DNA of 64,000 nt from Erysipelothrix rhusiopathiae (GCF_900637845.1 NZ_LR134439.1:1-64000); one strand, 5' to 3'; numbered from the stretch's first letter, positions 44,597 to 53,310 are shown. Translations and numbers: made by a program. The notes: generated by a model from the letters alone, not told the origin.

Positions 44597-44625
44597 AGTA
44601 TACACCTAATACCATTGTTGTGCAA
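44597..44625 (-). promoter_or_regulatory. Promoter of the metal uptake operon
   Basis: Minus strand -35 TTGCAC (44625-44620), 17-bp spacer, -10 TATACT (44602-44597). The start point would be near 44590, inside the DtxR-type operator. Confidence 0.78.
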
Positions 44626-44700
44626 GCCTTTATTCACTCCTTTTCTTTCACATCGCTTACACGCAATCCCGTGTTACACTAAAGTAAAGGAGGTTTTCTT

Positions 44701-45363
44701 ATGAAATTTATTTGGCACGGTCACTCGTGTTTTGAAATTATTTGTAGCGAGAACAAGCGCTTAATTATTGATCCCTTTATTACAGAAAATTCATTAAGCT
44801 CCACCGAAATTTCAAAAATATCCGTCGATGCTATCCTTATAACTCACGCACATGAAGATCATGTTGGCGATGCAGCATTAATCGCTAAACAAAACAATGC
44901 ACCGATAATTTGTATTGTAGAACTTGCAAACTATTTAGAGAAAGAAGGTCTCTCAACCATTGGTATGAATCTTGGCGGTACGTACCACCTTCCCTTTGCA
45001 TCCATAAAAATGACACCTGCTCTCCATTCTTCTTCGTATAAAGGAAAGGAAATGGGTGTTGCAGCTGGATTTGTAATCGATGATCGTCATACACGTTTCT
45101 ATCATGCCGGAGATACTGCACTTTTTAGTGATATGGAACTTATCGGCCCAGTTGATGTCGCGTGTTTACCCATCGGTGATCACTTTACAATGGGTATTGA
45201 TGATGCAGCACATGCTACTCACTTTATATCTTCCCGCTACTATATACCTATGCACTATAATACATTTCCCCTTATCGAAGCCGATCCCGAATTATTTAAA
45301 GAAAAATGTTTACCCAAAAAAGTTATCATTCCTAAAATAGGCGAACTTTACCATGTAAACTGA
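44701..45363 (+). CDS. UlaG-like metal-dependent hydrolase (UPF0173, metallo-beta-lactamase fold)
   Basis: A 220-residue metallo-beta-lactamase-fold hydrolase. The zinc motif THAHEDHVGD (about 49-58) gives HxHxDH, with further ligands in ALHSS, YHAGDTALF and PMHYNTF. Bacillus YtkL belongs to this group, and the natural substrate is unknown. AAAGGAGG lies seven bases before the ATG. It is divergent from the metal uptake operon, with about 145 bp between them, and no clear terminator follows. Confidence 0.88.
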   Translation: MKFIWHGHSCFEIICSENKRLIIDPFITENSLSSTEISKISVDAILITHAHEDHVGDAALIAKQNNAPIICIVELANYLEKEGLSTIGMNLGGTYHLPFASIKMTPALHSSSYKGKEMGVAAGFVIDDRHTRFYHAGDTALFSDMELIGPVDVACLPIGDHFTMGIDDAAHATHFISSRYYIPMHYNTFPLIEADPELFKEKCLPKKVIIPKIGELYHVN

Positions 45364-45412
45364 CATCTAAGCATTGATTTCTTGTATATAGAATGTTTTC
45401 GTCCATTCAGTA

Positions 45413-45440
45413 TTGTTTAGTAAACAGAGTGGAGTATAAT
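45413..45440 (+). promoter_or_regulatory. Promoter before the unknown 157-residue gene
   Basis: TTGTTT (45413-45418), 16-bp spacer, perfect TATAAT (45435-45440). Confidence 0.6.
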
Positions 45441-45461
45441 TAAATTAAAGGAGTGATAATT

Positions 45462-45935
45462 ATGTTACAGGAAAGAATTAATCGTGTTATTAATAATCAT
45501 CAAATGAGTTGCGAGCACCGCAGTCATTACCTCTATATTCTAAAAGGATTTAATGTCGTTCTTGATCGCTTTACGGTTCCCGTTGATAATTTAGACGTTA
45601 ATCGTATTGAAGAGCAAAAAAACTTTTATATCAAATACGAAGAAGCGATGACATTAGGGGATGGCATCATTGAGCGACTTAAAGATAATAAGTATGATAT
45701 GTGGGTTGTTGAGTTTAATCTATTTGAGGGAGGCTATCTCGCCAAACGGGTCCTCACAGATTATTTAGACTCAACACCGCTCGATGATCTCTTTTTGGTT
45801 ACATATCCAGAACTTACTTGGGTAGAATCTCATAAGTCGATCGCAATCTTTAATACTGATAATCCTCTAAAAGGGATTGCTGATGATTCATTGGATAACA
45901 GAGCTCGACTTGAATTGTTTAAAAATATGAAATAA
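45462..45935 (+). CDS. Conserved-looking cytoplasmic protein, unknown
   Basis: A 157-residue soluble protein that I do not recognise. It has no signal peptide, membrane segment or known motif. It is predicted alpha/beta with acidic surface stretches, and it ends in DDSLDNRARLELFKNMK. The ATG at 45462 has AAAGGAG eight bases upstream and its own promoter, and a terminator follows, so it is a real monocistronic gene. Three upstream in-frame codons are not needed. Confidence 0.75.
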   Translation: MLQERINRVINNHQMSCEHRSHYLYILKGFNVVLDRFTVPVDNLDVNRIEEQKNFYIKYEEAMTLGDGIIERLKDNKYDMWVVEFNLFEGGYLAKRVLTDYLDSTPLDDLFLVTYPELTWVESHKSIAIFNTDNPLKGIADDSLDNRARLELFKNMK

Positions 45936-45937
45936 AA

Positions 45938-45970
45938 AAACTTAGTATAGAGAATATACTAAGTTTTTTT
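45938..45970. terminator. Bidirectional terminator
   Basis: AACTTAGTATA and TATACTAAGTT arms around GAGAA, with A and T runs on either side, between two converging genes. The pyrE stop is at its edge. Confidence 0.92.
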
Positions 45971-46596
45971 TATTTAAATGATGATGGATCTATTGCCCAA
46001 GATTGTAATAACTCAAGGTTATCATCCGTTATCGCTTCCATTTCCCGTGCAACCTGAATCAAAGTTGAGTAATTCGATAAGGTATGGAGTGTAATATTTG
46101 CTTCATTGAAAGCCACAAGAGCTTTTTTAAGCTCATAAGTAAAGACTGCATAAACACAAAGAACTTCGATGCCTTCGGCTTCAAGTGCATCACAAACTTT
46201 AATACAACTTCCCCCAGTTGAAATCAAGTCTTCAATAACAATCACTTTAGATCCCCGTGGAATCATGCCTTCAATCTGTTTTCCTTTACCATGATCTTTA
46301 GGTTTAGGTCGAACATAAGCCATGGGCTTATCCAGTAAATCCGAAACCCAACATGCTTGTGGTATTCCTGCAGTTGCTGTTCCAACAATATAGTCAACTT
46401 CTGGATATAATGTTTTAATTTCATTCGCAAAAGACTCTGCGATAAATTTTCGAACCTGTGGATAACTCATCGTAATCCGATTATCACAATAGATTGGGCT
46501 TTTAATCCCACTTGCCCATGTAAAGAGATGATCGGGACTTAATGTTACTGCCTCTACCTCGAGTAAGTATTGCGCAATTTGTTTAGATGTATTCAT
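45970..46596 (-). CDS. pyrE: Orotate phosphoribosyltransferase
   Basis: A 208-residue type I phosphoribosyltransferase converting orotate and PRPP to OMP. The PRPP-binding motif [13 protein letters not shown] (about 117-129) and the [17 protein letters not shown] flexible loop are clear. I start at the ATG at 46596, overlapping the pyrF stop by four bases (ATGA), with GAAGGTGG upstream. It is the last gene of pyrR-pyrF-pyrE. Confidence 0.95.
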   Translation of the reverse strand: MNTSKQIAQYLLEVEAVTLSPDHLFTWASGIKSPIYCDNRITMSYPQVRKFIAESFANEIKTLYPEVDYIVGTATAGIPQACWVSDLLDKPMAYVRPKPKDHGKGKQIEGMIPRGSKVIVIEDLISTGGSCIKVCDALEAEGIEVLCVYAVFTYELKKALVAFNEANITLHTLSNYSTLIQVAREMEAITDDNLELLQSWAIDPSSFK

Positions 46597-47282
46597 GATG
46601 CCACCTTCCATTCAGATACTATTTGTTCATAAGCTAAAACAGGATCTTCAGCTTGAGTAATCGGTCTTCCTACAACAATATAACTTGAACCATTTGCTTT
46701 AGCTTGTGCAGGTGTTGTAACGCGCTTTTGATCACCTTTTTCTGAAGCATTCGGTCTTATTCCTGGTGTAACCGTTAGAAAATTACTTCCAAGTGTGTCT
46801 TGGATGCATTTTGATTCTAAAGGAGAGCATACAACCCCATCAAGTCCTGCATTACGTGTTAATTCTGCGTAATGTAATACAGAATCATTTAATGAGGCGT
46901 GTACTAACTGTTCTTGTTGCATCTGAAATTCAGATGTAGAGGTTAATTGTGTAACTGCAATAAGTATTCCAGATTCACCAAAACCATTTCGAGCCGCTTC
47001 CATCATTTCAAGTCCCCCAGCTGCATGAACATTTGTCATATCAACACCCATTGTTTTTAAACGACGCATCGTACGCTCAACAGTATTTGGAATATCATGA
47101 AGTTTAAGATCAAGGAAGATTTTATGTCCTCTCTTTTTGATTTCATGAATAATTGAGGGTCCACTTTGATAATATAGCTCCATTCCTACTTTCACAAAAA
47201 GTTGTTGTCCTTCGAATAAGTCTAAGAAAGACAACGCTTCTTCCGTTCCTTCAAAATCTAGTGCAATAATAACATTTTCCAT
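46593..47282 (-). CDS. pyrF: Orotidine-5'-phosphate decarboxylase
   Basis: A 229-residue TIM-barrel OMP decarboxylase giving UMP. The catalytic [10 protein letters not shown] motif (about 59-68) and the opening IIALDFEG strand are diagnostic. The C-terminal [10 protein letters not shown] phosphate-binding stretch is intact. It follows pyrR by 12 bases with AAAGGAG before the ATG and is coupled to pyrE by an ATGA overlap. Confidence 0.95.
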   Translation of the reverse strand: MENVIIALDFEGTEEALSFLDLFEGQQLFVKVGMELYYQSGPSIIHEIKKRGHKIFLDLKLHDIPNTVERTMRRLKTMGVDMTNVHAAGGLEMMEAARNGFGESGILIAVTQLTSTSEFQMQQEQLVHASLNDSVLHYAELTRNAGLDGVVCSPLESKCIQDTLGSNFLTVTPGIRPNASEKGDQKRVTTPAQAKANGSSYIVVGRPITQAEDPVLAYEQIVSEWKVAS

Positions 47283-47294
47283 TCCGTTCTCCTT

Positions 47295-47804
47295 TTACGT
47301 AGTTTCAAGCACAACTTTATCAATACCATCCGTCTCAATCGTCTGAACGTAAATTCGTTCCTTCTGAGAGCTTGGAATGTTTTTACCAATAAAGTCTGCA
47401 CTAATAGGTAACTCGCGATGGCCTCGATCTATAAGTACAGCGAGGGAAATTGAAGAAGGACGACCTAAATCAATAATAGCATCCATCGATGATCGAACAC
47501 TTCTTCCTGTAAATAAAACATCGTCCACAATAACCACGTGTTTTTGTGCTAAAACATCAGATCGTTCAAAGATTTGTTTTGAGCGTACATCATCACGATA
47601 ATCATGAATATTTAAACTCAGACATGCAACGGGTCCTTCAATGCTTTCAAGTTTTTTCTGTATTCGAGATGCGATATCGATACCTCGTGTTTCAATTCCC
47701 ACAAGTACGATATTTTCAATGCCTTGATAATGTTCTATAATTTCAAATGCAATACGGTTAATTGCACGTTGGATTTCCTCTTGATTCATAATCATTTTTG
47801 TCAT
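47295..47804 (-). CDS. pyrR: PyrR, pyrimidine operon attenuation regulator / uracil phosphoribosyltransferase
   Basis: A 169-residue bifunctional PyrR. The PRPP motif VVIVDDVLFTGRSVRS (about 90-105) and the basic RNA-binding face (LVGIETRG, HDYRDDVRSK) are typical. With UMP bound, PyrR binds pyr mRNA and promotes termination. A matching binding loop and terminator lie in the leader just upstream, so pyrR-pyrF-pyrE should be self-regulated. GGAGG precedes the ATG. Confidence 0.95.
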   Translation of the reverse strand: MTKMIMNQEEIQRAINRIAFEIIEHYQGIENIVLVGIETRGIDIASRIQKKLESIEGPVACLSLNIHDYRDDVRSKQIFERSDVLAQKHVVIVDDVLFTGRSVRSSMDAIIDLGRPSSISLAVLIDRGHRELPISADFIGKNIPSSQKERIYVQTIETDGIDKVVLETT

Positions 47805-47823
47805 AATTTCCCTCCAATCATAG

Positions 47824-47910
47824 AAAAGAGCCCCTTCTCGCGCACGAAAAGAGGCTCATCATTTGATGAAGTGGTTGTTTCTCTTTCCTTGCTTGCCTCT
47901 CTGGACAATT
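47824..47910 (-). promoter_or_regulatory. PyrR-dependent transcription attenuator
   Basis: The minus-strand leader contains GTCCAGAGAGGC (within 47908-47893), matching the PyrR-binding loop consensus. It is followed by a hairpin from GAGCCTC to GGGGCTC (47857-47824) with TTTTCT downstream, which can act as the terminator. The antiterminator would pair the binding-loop region with the first terminator arm. The pyrR ATG lies 20 bases after the T run. Confidence 0.82.
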
Positions 47911-47933
47911 TTAAAGGTTCCTATTTCTTACTA

Positions 47934-47962
47934 ATCATATGCGTTTATGTCATAACTGTCAA
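47934..47962 (-). promoter_or_regulatory. Promoter of the pyr operon
   Basis: Minus-strand -35 TTGACA (47962-47957), 17-bp spacer, -10 TATGAT (47939-47934). The start would be near 47927, giving a leader of about 120 nt with the PyrR attenuator. Confidence 0.78.
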
Positions 47963-48028
47963 CTCTTTAACATAATAACCGTGTCAGTCAATAGTTTGTG
48001 ATAGAATGAATTTAAAGGGGGTAATACG

Positions 48029-49222
48029 ATGCTTGGAACACTATTAAGAAATGAACGACTTAAGCAAAACATGAGTCAACAAGCCCTTTGCGAAGGAATC
48101 TGTTCGGTGTCTTATCTATCTAAAATCGAATCAAACACCGTTACACCGAGTGATGAAATATTTGATTTACTGTTTGATTGTTTAGGAATTAATCTAGTAC
48201 GAGATCAATCAAAAATTGGACTGTTTTTGTCCGGTTTTAATTCTTTTTGGAATGATTATCTGGCATATACGACTCCAACAGTCCCTAAAGAATTAGAAAC
48301 CCTTGCAACAGAGTGCTTATACTCTCATCAAACAATTAATGCACATATTCTGCTTTATTATTCCACAAACGACGCTCAATACCTTAATCGTCTCAAAGAT
48401 TTTGAAGCGCTGTTTTCTGTTGATCAACGCCTTGCTTACACCCTTGCTTATTCCCAAACATTGAATTCAGAAGATCAAATACAGTATTTACTTCATGCAA
48501 CGGGAATTGATCACTACGGTATTATTCACCAAGAACTCGGCGTTGCTTACTATATTACAGGACTTTATTACAGCGCGATTGAAACACTTAGTCAAGCATA
48601 CGAACGATTTTCAAAACAAGGTAACGTTAAAGGAATGTATTTGAGCTCGTTTACGATGGGTTCATCCTATGCGAATTTAACTTATACAAGTCCTGATCAG
48701 TTAGAAATGATGGAATTTTATTATAATCGCGGATTAAAGCTCAATCGTTATCTCAAAGATTCTAACGCTCCAAGTTCAATAAACTACAACCTCGGCGCGA
48801 CGTATTTATTGATTGGGGATTACACAAAAGCTCAACTACATCTCACCCGTGCGTATGAACACACCCAAAGCGAAACATTACAACATATTGAACTAAACAC
48901 ATTAATTCTCCAAAAGTCGTGTCTTCTAAACATTTTCCAAAACAAACGAGATCTAGCTCAAAACCATTTCGATCAACTGGAAAAGCCAACAGATCGACTC
49001 TCTAAAACTGTCTACGCCTTACTCGATTTTATGTTAGAAAATCCAGACTATATTCATCAGAAAGAATATGAATCGATTTTAATAATGTGTAAAGATACCG
49101 CAAATCTTCAAGCTCATCACGGCTATGTCCTTATGTATGTGAAGTTTCTCATTCAGTACTACAAAGCCAATCGTCTCTATAAAAAAGCACTCGCACTTAC
49201 AAGTGAGTTCAATATTTCTTAA
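48029..49222 (+). CDS. HTH-TPR transcriptional regulator (RNPP-like)
   Basis: A 397-residue regulator. The N-terminal XRE-type helix-turn-helix (about 1-60) has LRNERLKQNMSQQALCEGICSVSYLSKIES. The rest is helical with at least two recognisable tetratricopeptide units: GVAYYITGLYYSAIETLSQAYERF (about 172-195) and NLGATYLLIGDYTKAQLHLTRAYEH (about 253-277), here cited only by position and key Gly/Ala/Tyr pattern. Rgg, PlcR and NprR regulators have this layout and bind small peptides. No clear signal-peptide gene is adjacent. It is divergent from the pyr operon and lies 110 bp before an MFS exporter gene that it may control. Confidence 0.82.
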   Translation: MLGTLLRNERLKQNMSQQALCEGICSVSYLSKIESNTVTPSDEIFDLLFDCLGINLVRDQSKIGLFLSGFNSFWNDYLAYTTPTVPKELETLATECLYSHQTINAHILLYYSTNDAQYLNRLKDFEALFSVDQRLAYTLAYSQTLNSEDQIQYLLHATGIDHYGIIHQELGVAYYITGLYYSAIETLSQAYERFSKQGNVKGMYLSSFTMGSSYANLTYTSPDQLEMMEFYYNRGLKLNRYLKDSNAPSSINYNLGATYLLIGDYTKAQLHLTRAYEHTQSETLQHIELNTLILQKSCLLNIFQNKRDLAQNHFDQLEKPTDRLSKTVYALLDFMLENPDYIHQKEYESILIMCKDTANLQAHHGYVLMYVKFLIQYYKANRLYKKALALTSEFNIS

Positions 49223-49332
49223 TTTCCCTTCATTATTGTCTAAAATCAGTTGAAATCACATCATAATTTCTCAATATCAACCTCTTACATCTTTTAAACA
49301 AAACGTGTTTAATTAAAGTAGGAGGTTTTTCT

Positions 49333-50556
49333 ATGCATAAACCATTATGGAATCAAAACTTTATTCGCGTATTTTTAGGTACTATTTTCTCAGAAATGGG
49401 TGGCATCGGACTTAACCTTGCCCTCAGCTTAGTAATCTTTGACCAAACACAATCGACTTTACTTTCAGGAATCTTTGCAGCACTCTCTATGATCCCTAAT
49501 TTAATACTTCCACTTGTAATTGGACCCCTTATTGACCGTAAGAACCCACTCAAAGTTCTCATAACAAACGAATCGATCTTACTTATAGTCTTTATTTTTG
49601 CTGGACTGTACGTCCATTTCTTTTCGTTTAATTACTACTCGTATTTATTTATAATCCTTGCGATTAGCTCGCTTGGAAACATTTCCGCAATTGCATCACA
49701 ATCCATCATTCCTCAAATCATTCACCCGGAAGATTTTTCTAGAGGTAATGCGATTCTTAATACAATTCATCCTTTATGCAGTGTAATCGTTACACCCATC
49801 GCTATGATCTTGTACCGCTATTTTGGTCTGGATTTTATATTCTTCGCATATGCCCTTCTAACGATGATTGATGTACTTATTGAGTATCAGATAAATGCGA
49901 AATTTGACTATATTCATTCTGACCAAACGAACTTAAACGATTTATTTAATGATCTGAATGAAGGTCTACACTATCTCAAATCAGATCGCGCACTTCGTTC
50001 AGTATTCATGTTCTTTGCACTTGTTATTTTCTCAAGTTCTTCATCAACTTTAATGTATCCTTTCTTCATGTCGAGTCCTTCCTTAAACGAAAATCACTTC
50101 GCCACACTGCAATCCCTCGCAAGTCTTGGTTACCTAATTGGTGGATTGATCCACAGTATTGTTATTTTTAAAGATAACCATCGTTATACAATCGCAGTTT
50201 CTGTCTACGTTCTTTTTATCGTACTTGAGAGTATTTTCTATTTTGTCTCTTTTCCATTTATGGTGCTGATTCGCATGACACTTGGCGTATTGGGTATGAA
50301 CAGTGCAAACATTCGAATAAGTTCCGTCCAAAAGCATGTCCCTGCACAATATCGCGCTAAAGTTAATTCCTTTTTCATCATTCTTATTTCAGGATCTGGC
50401 ATGTTTGGTCAAGTCGTGTTTGGTGCTCTTGCGGAATCCTTTCCGATTCCTCAAGTTCACCTTTTTGCACAGCTATTCTACCTACTTGCATTGTTTATCT
50501 TTATACTTCCTCAAAAAAATAAGGTTAAACATTTCTATAATTATAGTACGAACTAA
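49333..50556 (+). CDS. Major facilitator superfamily transporter
   Basis: A 407-residue MFS protein with about 12 hydrophobic segments. The short loop between segments 2 and 3 has PLIDRKNPLKVL, a form of the MFS loop 2-3 signature. Macrolide-efflux (MefE-like) and other drug exporters share this layout with the FLGTIFSEMGGIGLNLAL start. The substrate is unknown. GGAGG precedes the ATG. It follows the HTH-TPR regulator in the same direction, so regulated efflux or peptide/drug export is plausible. Confidence 0.85.
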   Translation: MHKPLWNQNFIRVFLGTIFSEMGGIGLNLALSLVIFDQTQSTLLSGIFAALSMIPNLILPLVIGPLIDRKNPLKVLITNESILLIVFIFAGLYVHFFSFNYYSYLFIILAISSLGNISAIASQSIIPQIIHPEDFSRGNAILNTIHPLCSVIVTPIAMILYRYFGLDFIFFAYALLTMIDVLIEYQINAKFDYIHSDQTNLNDLFNDLNEGLHYLKSDRALRSVFMFFALVIFSSSSSTLMYPFFMSSPSLNENHFATLQSLASLGYLIGGLIHSIVIFKDNHRYTIAVSVYVLFIVLESIFYFVSFPFMVLIRMTLGVLGMNSANIRISSVQKHVPAQYRAKVNSFFIILISGSGMFGQVVFGALAESFPIPQVHLFAQLFYLLALFIFILPQKNKVKHFYNYSTN

Positions 50557-50591
50557 CTTACAACAATGTAAGGTCGATGTAAGTAAATTCA

Positions 50592-50639
50592 ATGGCGAAA
50601 ATTTCAATATTTTTCTATGATATTTATAGAAGGAGTTGA
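50592..50639 (+). CDS. Possible 15-residue peptide ORF between MFS and membrane genes
   Basis: ATG at 50592 opens a frame for MAKISIFFYDIYRRS, then TGA at 50637-50639. It overlaps the AGAAGGAG ribosome site of the next gene, and its stop lies four bases before the proposed TTG start. Its own ribosome site is weak. It could be a leader peptide used for translational coupling, or chance. Confidence 0.25.
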   Translation: MAKISIFFYDIYRRS

Positions 50640-50643
50640 TACT

Positions 50644-51249
50644 TTGAATACTTTACTTAGCTCGATAAGTTATTTTAAAGATTTATTACCACTCATCAAT
50701 CCGCTCATTGCTTTACTCGGATTTCATTGTTTTCTTGCCTCAAAAAATAGACGGATTATGCTTTACAAACTCTTTATTGGTAGTACTCTTGTGTTTATAC
50801 TTAATGCATTATTCAATGCTTTCGTCGTAGCACCGCAATATCAAGTTCATACAAACCTATGCATTACACTTTTCTTAATTTTTATACTTTTATATCTGTA
50901 TGAATATTTTATTACTGAAAAATATCCAACATTTCAATTAATTGGTTGGTTCCTGTTACCATGCGTTCTCTTTCTGATTTTTAAGTTTATTGAAGACGCT
51001 GGTATCATTCTCGCATTTTTAAGTATTCTCTATATTTTTAGAGACTCTTCTTATAATCAGTTATTTGGGTGGTTCATACTCTCTTTGATACTATCAATCT
51101 TAATGAATCCTTTTTATTCTTTAAGCATCTTATTCTTTCCATTCTCTCAAATTAGAAAGTACGACTCACTTCGAACACTAATTTCTTCACTCTTTCTTGT
51201 TTATCCACTCACACTTTGGTCAATTAGCATCTTCGCTACATTTTTCTAA
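50644..51249 (+). CDS. Membrane protein, unknown, TTG start proposed
   Basis: A 201-residue membrane protein I do not recognise, with about six or seven hydrophobic segments and few charged residues. The frame opens at an ATG at 50617, but no ribosome site precedes that codon. A strong AGAAGGAG lies eight bases before an in-frame TTG at 50644, which I take as the start. It lies downstream of the MFS gene (88-bp gap) and probably shares its transcript. A bidirectional terminator follows. Confidence 0.65.
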   Translation: MNTLLSSISYFKDLLPLINPLIALLGFHCFLASKNRRIMLYKLFIGSTLVFILNALFNAFVVAPQYQVHTNLCITLFLIFILLYLYEYFITEKYPTFQLIGWFLLPCVLFLIFKFIEDAGIILAFLSILYIFRDSSYNQLFGWFILSLILSILMNPFYSLSILFFPFSQIRKYDSLRTLISSLFLVYPLTLWSISIFATFF

Positions 51250-51251
51250 AA

Positions 51252-51285
51252 AAAACGTCCGGGTTATGTAACCAAGACGTTTTTT
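51252..51285. terminator. Bidirectional terminator
   Basis: AACGTC and GACGTT outer arms plus GGTT/AACC inner arms around ATGT, with A and T runs, between converging genes. Confidence 0.85.
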
Positions 51286-52396
51286 AAATTAATTGATCTG
51301 TATCCATCGTAATTTCTAATTCGTATTGAATTCCTTCACTCCGTAAATACGCCGTAATTTCTTGTTTGATGCGATCAGGTTCATGTTTTAATCCATCACA
51401 CAGAACAATTTCAAATCTTAGTACATGATTAATTATACGTAAATCATGAAACTTACATCCCTCGCAGGATTCCTTCAAGTAAGTTTTTATCACACGTTGT
51501 ATGTTTAAAATCTCTGGGCTATCCATATCCAAAGGATCGAGATGTATTACTAAGTCTATATTTGTTTCCTTCTTTATTTCGCGCTCAATCGCATCAATGA
51601 TATTATGAGCTTCAATTAATGATAACTTAGCATCGACTTCCACATGCACAACACCATAAACATGAAATGTACCATAGTTATAAATCATCACATCGTGATA
51701 TCCTTCAATCTGCGGGTTGTCACATAAAATTTGTTTAACCTTTAATAATGTATCCGTATCCGGTCTACTACCCAGAAGCTCATTCATAAACTCTCGAAGC
51801 ATTGTGATTGATGAATAGATTATAAATAATGCAATGATAATCGCAAGATACGTATCGATCCTCAGATTAAAATAATATTGAATGAAAAGAGCAAATAAAA
51901 TAGAGCTGGTTATAAATACATCATTACGACTATCTTTTGCATTCGCAACCAACACCTCAGAATCAGCTTCTTTAGCTTTCTTTGAATAATATAAAGACAT
52001 TCCTAACTTCACAATAATAGATATTACTAATACAACCACCATAGCCTTACTCATTTGCATAGGCATCGGATTTAAAATATCCTTTACGGATGATTTAATG
52101 ATATCTACACCTAAGTAGAGCATGATGATGGATATTACAAAGCCACTAATGTATTCAAAACGTTCATGCCCATAGGGATGCTCCTTATCTGCAGGCTTCG
52201 CGGCAATTTTAAATCCAACAATCGTGATGATTGACGACAAACTGTCTGATAAATTATTGATTGCATCCGCAAGAATCGCAAAACTATGCGATAAAGTACC
52301 AACGATTAATTTTAAAGTAAAAAGAATCAAGTTACAGATTATTCCCACAATACCTGCCTTGATTCCAATCACATTTCTGTTTTCTAAGTTTTTCAT
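51284..52396 (-). CDS. Cation diffusion facilitator family metal exporter
   Basis: A 370-residue CDF transporter. It has six membrane segments (about 10-210) with metal-site residues in the ILADAINNLSDS stretch (Asp44, Asn47, Asp51) and the HPYGHERFEYI motif (73-83), then a cytoplasmic dimer domain (about 215-300) and an extra C-terminal stretch of about 70 residues with CEGC (near 311-314). Members export Zn, Mn, Fe or Co in exchange for protons. The metal cannot be fixed from sequence. A TATAAT lies six bases before the ATG and no ribosome site is visible, so the transcript is probably leaderless. Confidence 0.9.
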   Translation of the reverse strand: MKNLENRNVIGIKAGIVGIICNLILFTLKLIVGTLSHSFAILADAINNLSDSLSSIITIVGFKIAAKPADKEHPYGHERFEYISGFVISIIMLYLGVDIIKSSVKDILNPMPMQMSKAMVVVLVISIIVKLGMSLYYSKKAKEADSEVLVANAKDSRNDVFITSSILFALFIQYYFNLRIDTYLAIIIALFIIYSSITMLREFMNELLGSRPDTDTLLKVKQILCDNPQIEGYHDVMIYNYGTFHVYGVVHVEVDAKLSLIEAHNIIDAIEREIKKETNIDLVIHLDPLDMDSPEILNIQRVIKTYLKESCEGCKFHDLRIINHVLRFEIVLCDGLKHEPDRIKQEITAYLRSEGIQYELEITMDTDQLI

Positions 52397-52402
52397 ATGC
52401 CT

Positions 52403-52411
52403 ATTATATCA
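52403..52411 (-). promoter_or_regulatory. Extended -10 promoter six bases before the CDF start codon
   Basis: Minus-strand TGATATAAT (TATAAT at 52408-52403) ends six bases before the ATG (52396), predicting a start at or next to the A of ATG. It lies in the 17-bp gap after the VOC gene stop. No good -35 is visible. Confidence 0.65.
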
Positions 52412-52413
52412 TA

Positions 52414-53253
52414 TTAAATTTTCTCAAAGATAATGTTTATGTGAAATGGGTCGATGATTTCAAAATGATTCGCATCTAAGTCCACAATCTTCTCACCCGC
52501 TTGAATAAGTTCTTCCCTATAGGTCACAAAGGAAGGTGTCGAAATCGTAAAGGATTCCATACCACTTGTGTTTTCAGGTAAATCCGCAATATTGGGTCCT
52601 GCCCATTCATTAATCCCAATGTGATGATGATATCCATCACGTGAGACAAAAAGTGCTTTCTGCATTTCCGTTTTAAGTTCAAAACCTAATCGATTCAAGT
52701 AAAAACTACGAGCACTCTCGATGTCTGATACTTGGAGATGAACATGTCCTAATATAGTATGCTCAGGCATTCCACTCCATGCTTGAGGATGAGCGATACG
52801 CATGAGCCCCTCAACATCCACAGCCCTTGTTCCCCCAATAATCGTTCCATCATTATTGATGATCCATGATGATCGCGGACGATCCGCATAAACTTCAATC
52901 CCGTTTCCTTCGGGATCATTGAGATAGATAGCCTGAGAATAAATATGATCCCCAAGTCCTGTAATTGGTTGTTTTAAAGCAACCAGGTGTTTAATGAATT
53001 GCCCAAGATACGCTTCCTCTGGCAATAAAAATGCCATATGATAAAGACCACTGTAATTTTGATTGGGTTTTTCATAACGATTGGAAGTCTTTAATGTGAG
53101 TAACGGAATGTGATCAATTCCTAAAACAACGCTCTTTTCATGTTGATTTAGAACTGTAAGCCCTAATGTTTTTTCGTAGAAAGATTGCATCGATTCAATG
53201 TCTAAAACTTTAAGTACGACGTTTTTGATTGATATATTGTTTAATGTTTTCAT
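52414..53253 (-). CDS. Two-domain VOC protein (CatE-like ring-cleaving dioxygenase or glyoxalase family)
   Basis: A 279-residue protein with two vicinal-oxygen-chelate domains (about 8-125 and 160-279). The metal-ligand positions are visible as His in YHMAFLL (near 67-69), Glu in NGIEVY, His in GHVHLQ and Glu in NHFEIID. It resembles Bacillus CatE and YfiE, annotated as catechol-2,3-dioxygenase-like, though the substrate is not known here. AGAGGTG precedes the ATG. The CDF gene follows after 17 bases but has its own promoter. Confidence 0.87.
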   Translation of the reverse strand: MKTLNNISIKNVVLKVLDIESMQSFYEKTLGLTVLNQHEKSVVLGIDHIPLLTLKTSNRYEKPNQNYSGLYHMAFLLPEEAYLGQFIKHLVALKQPITGLGDHIYSQAIYLNDPEGNGIEVYADRPRSSWIINNDGTIIGGTRAVDVEGLMRIAHPQAWSGMPEHTILGHVHLQVSDIESARSFYLNRLGFELKTEMQKALFVSRDGYHHHIGINEWAGPNIADLPENTSGMESFTISTPSFVTYREELIQAGEKIVDLDANHFEIIDPFHINIIFEKI

Positions 53254-53310
53254 AGTTTCACCTCTATTAACATATTACTACACTATGTTATAAAAGAAAG
53301 GATTATGCAT

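Noticed and set aside
48029-49222. Phage arbitrium (AimR-like) regulator
   Set aside because: The length and HTH-TPR layout are similar, but there are no phage genes or aimP-like peptide next to it. The neighbours are pyr genes and an exporter.
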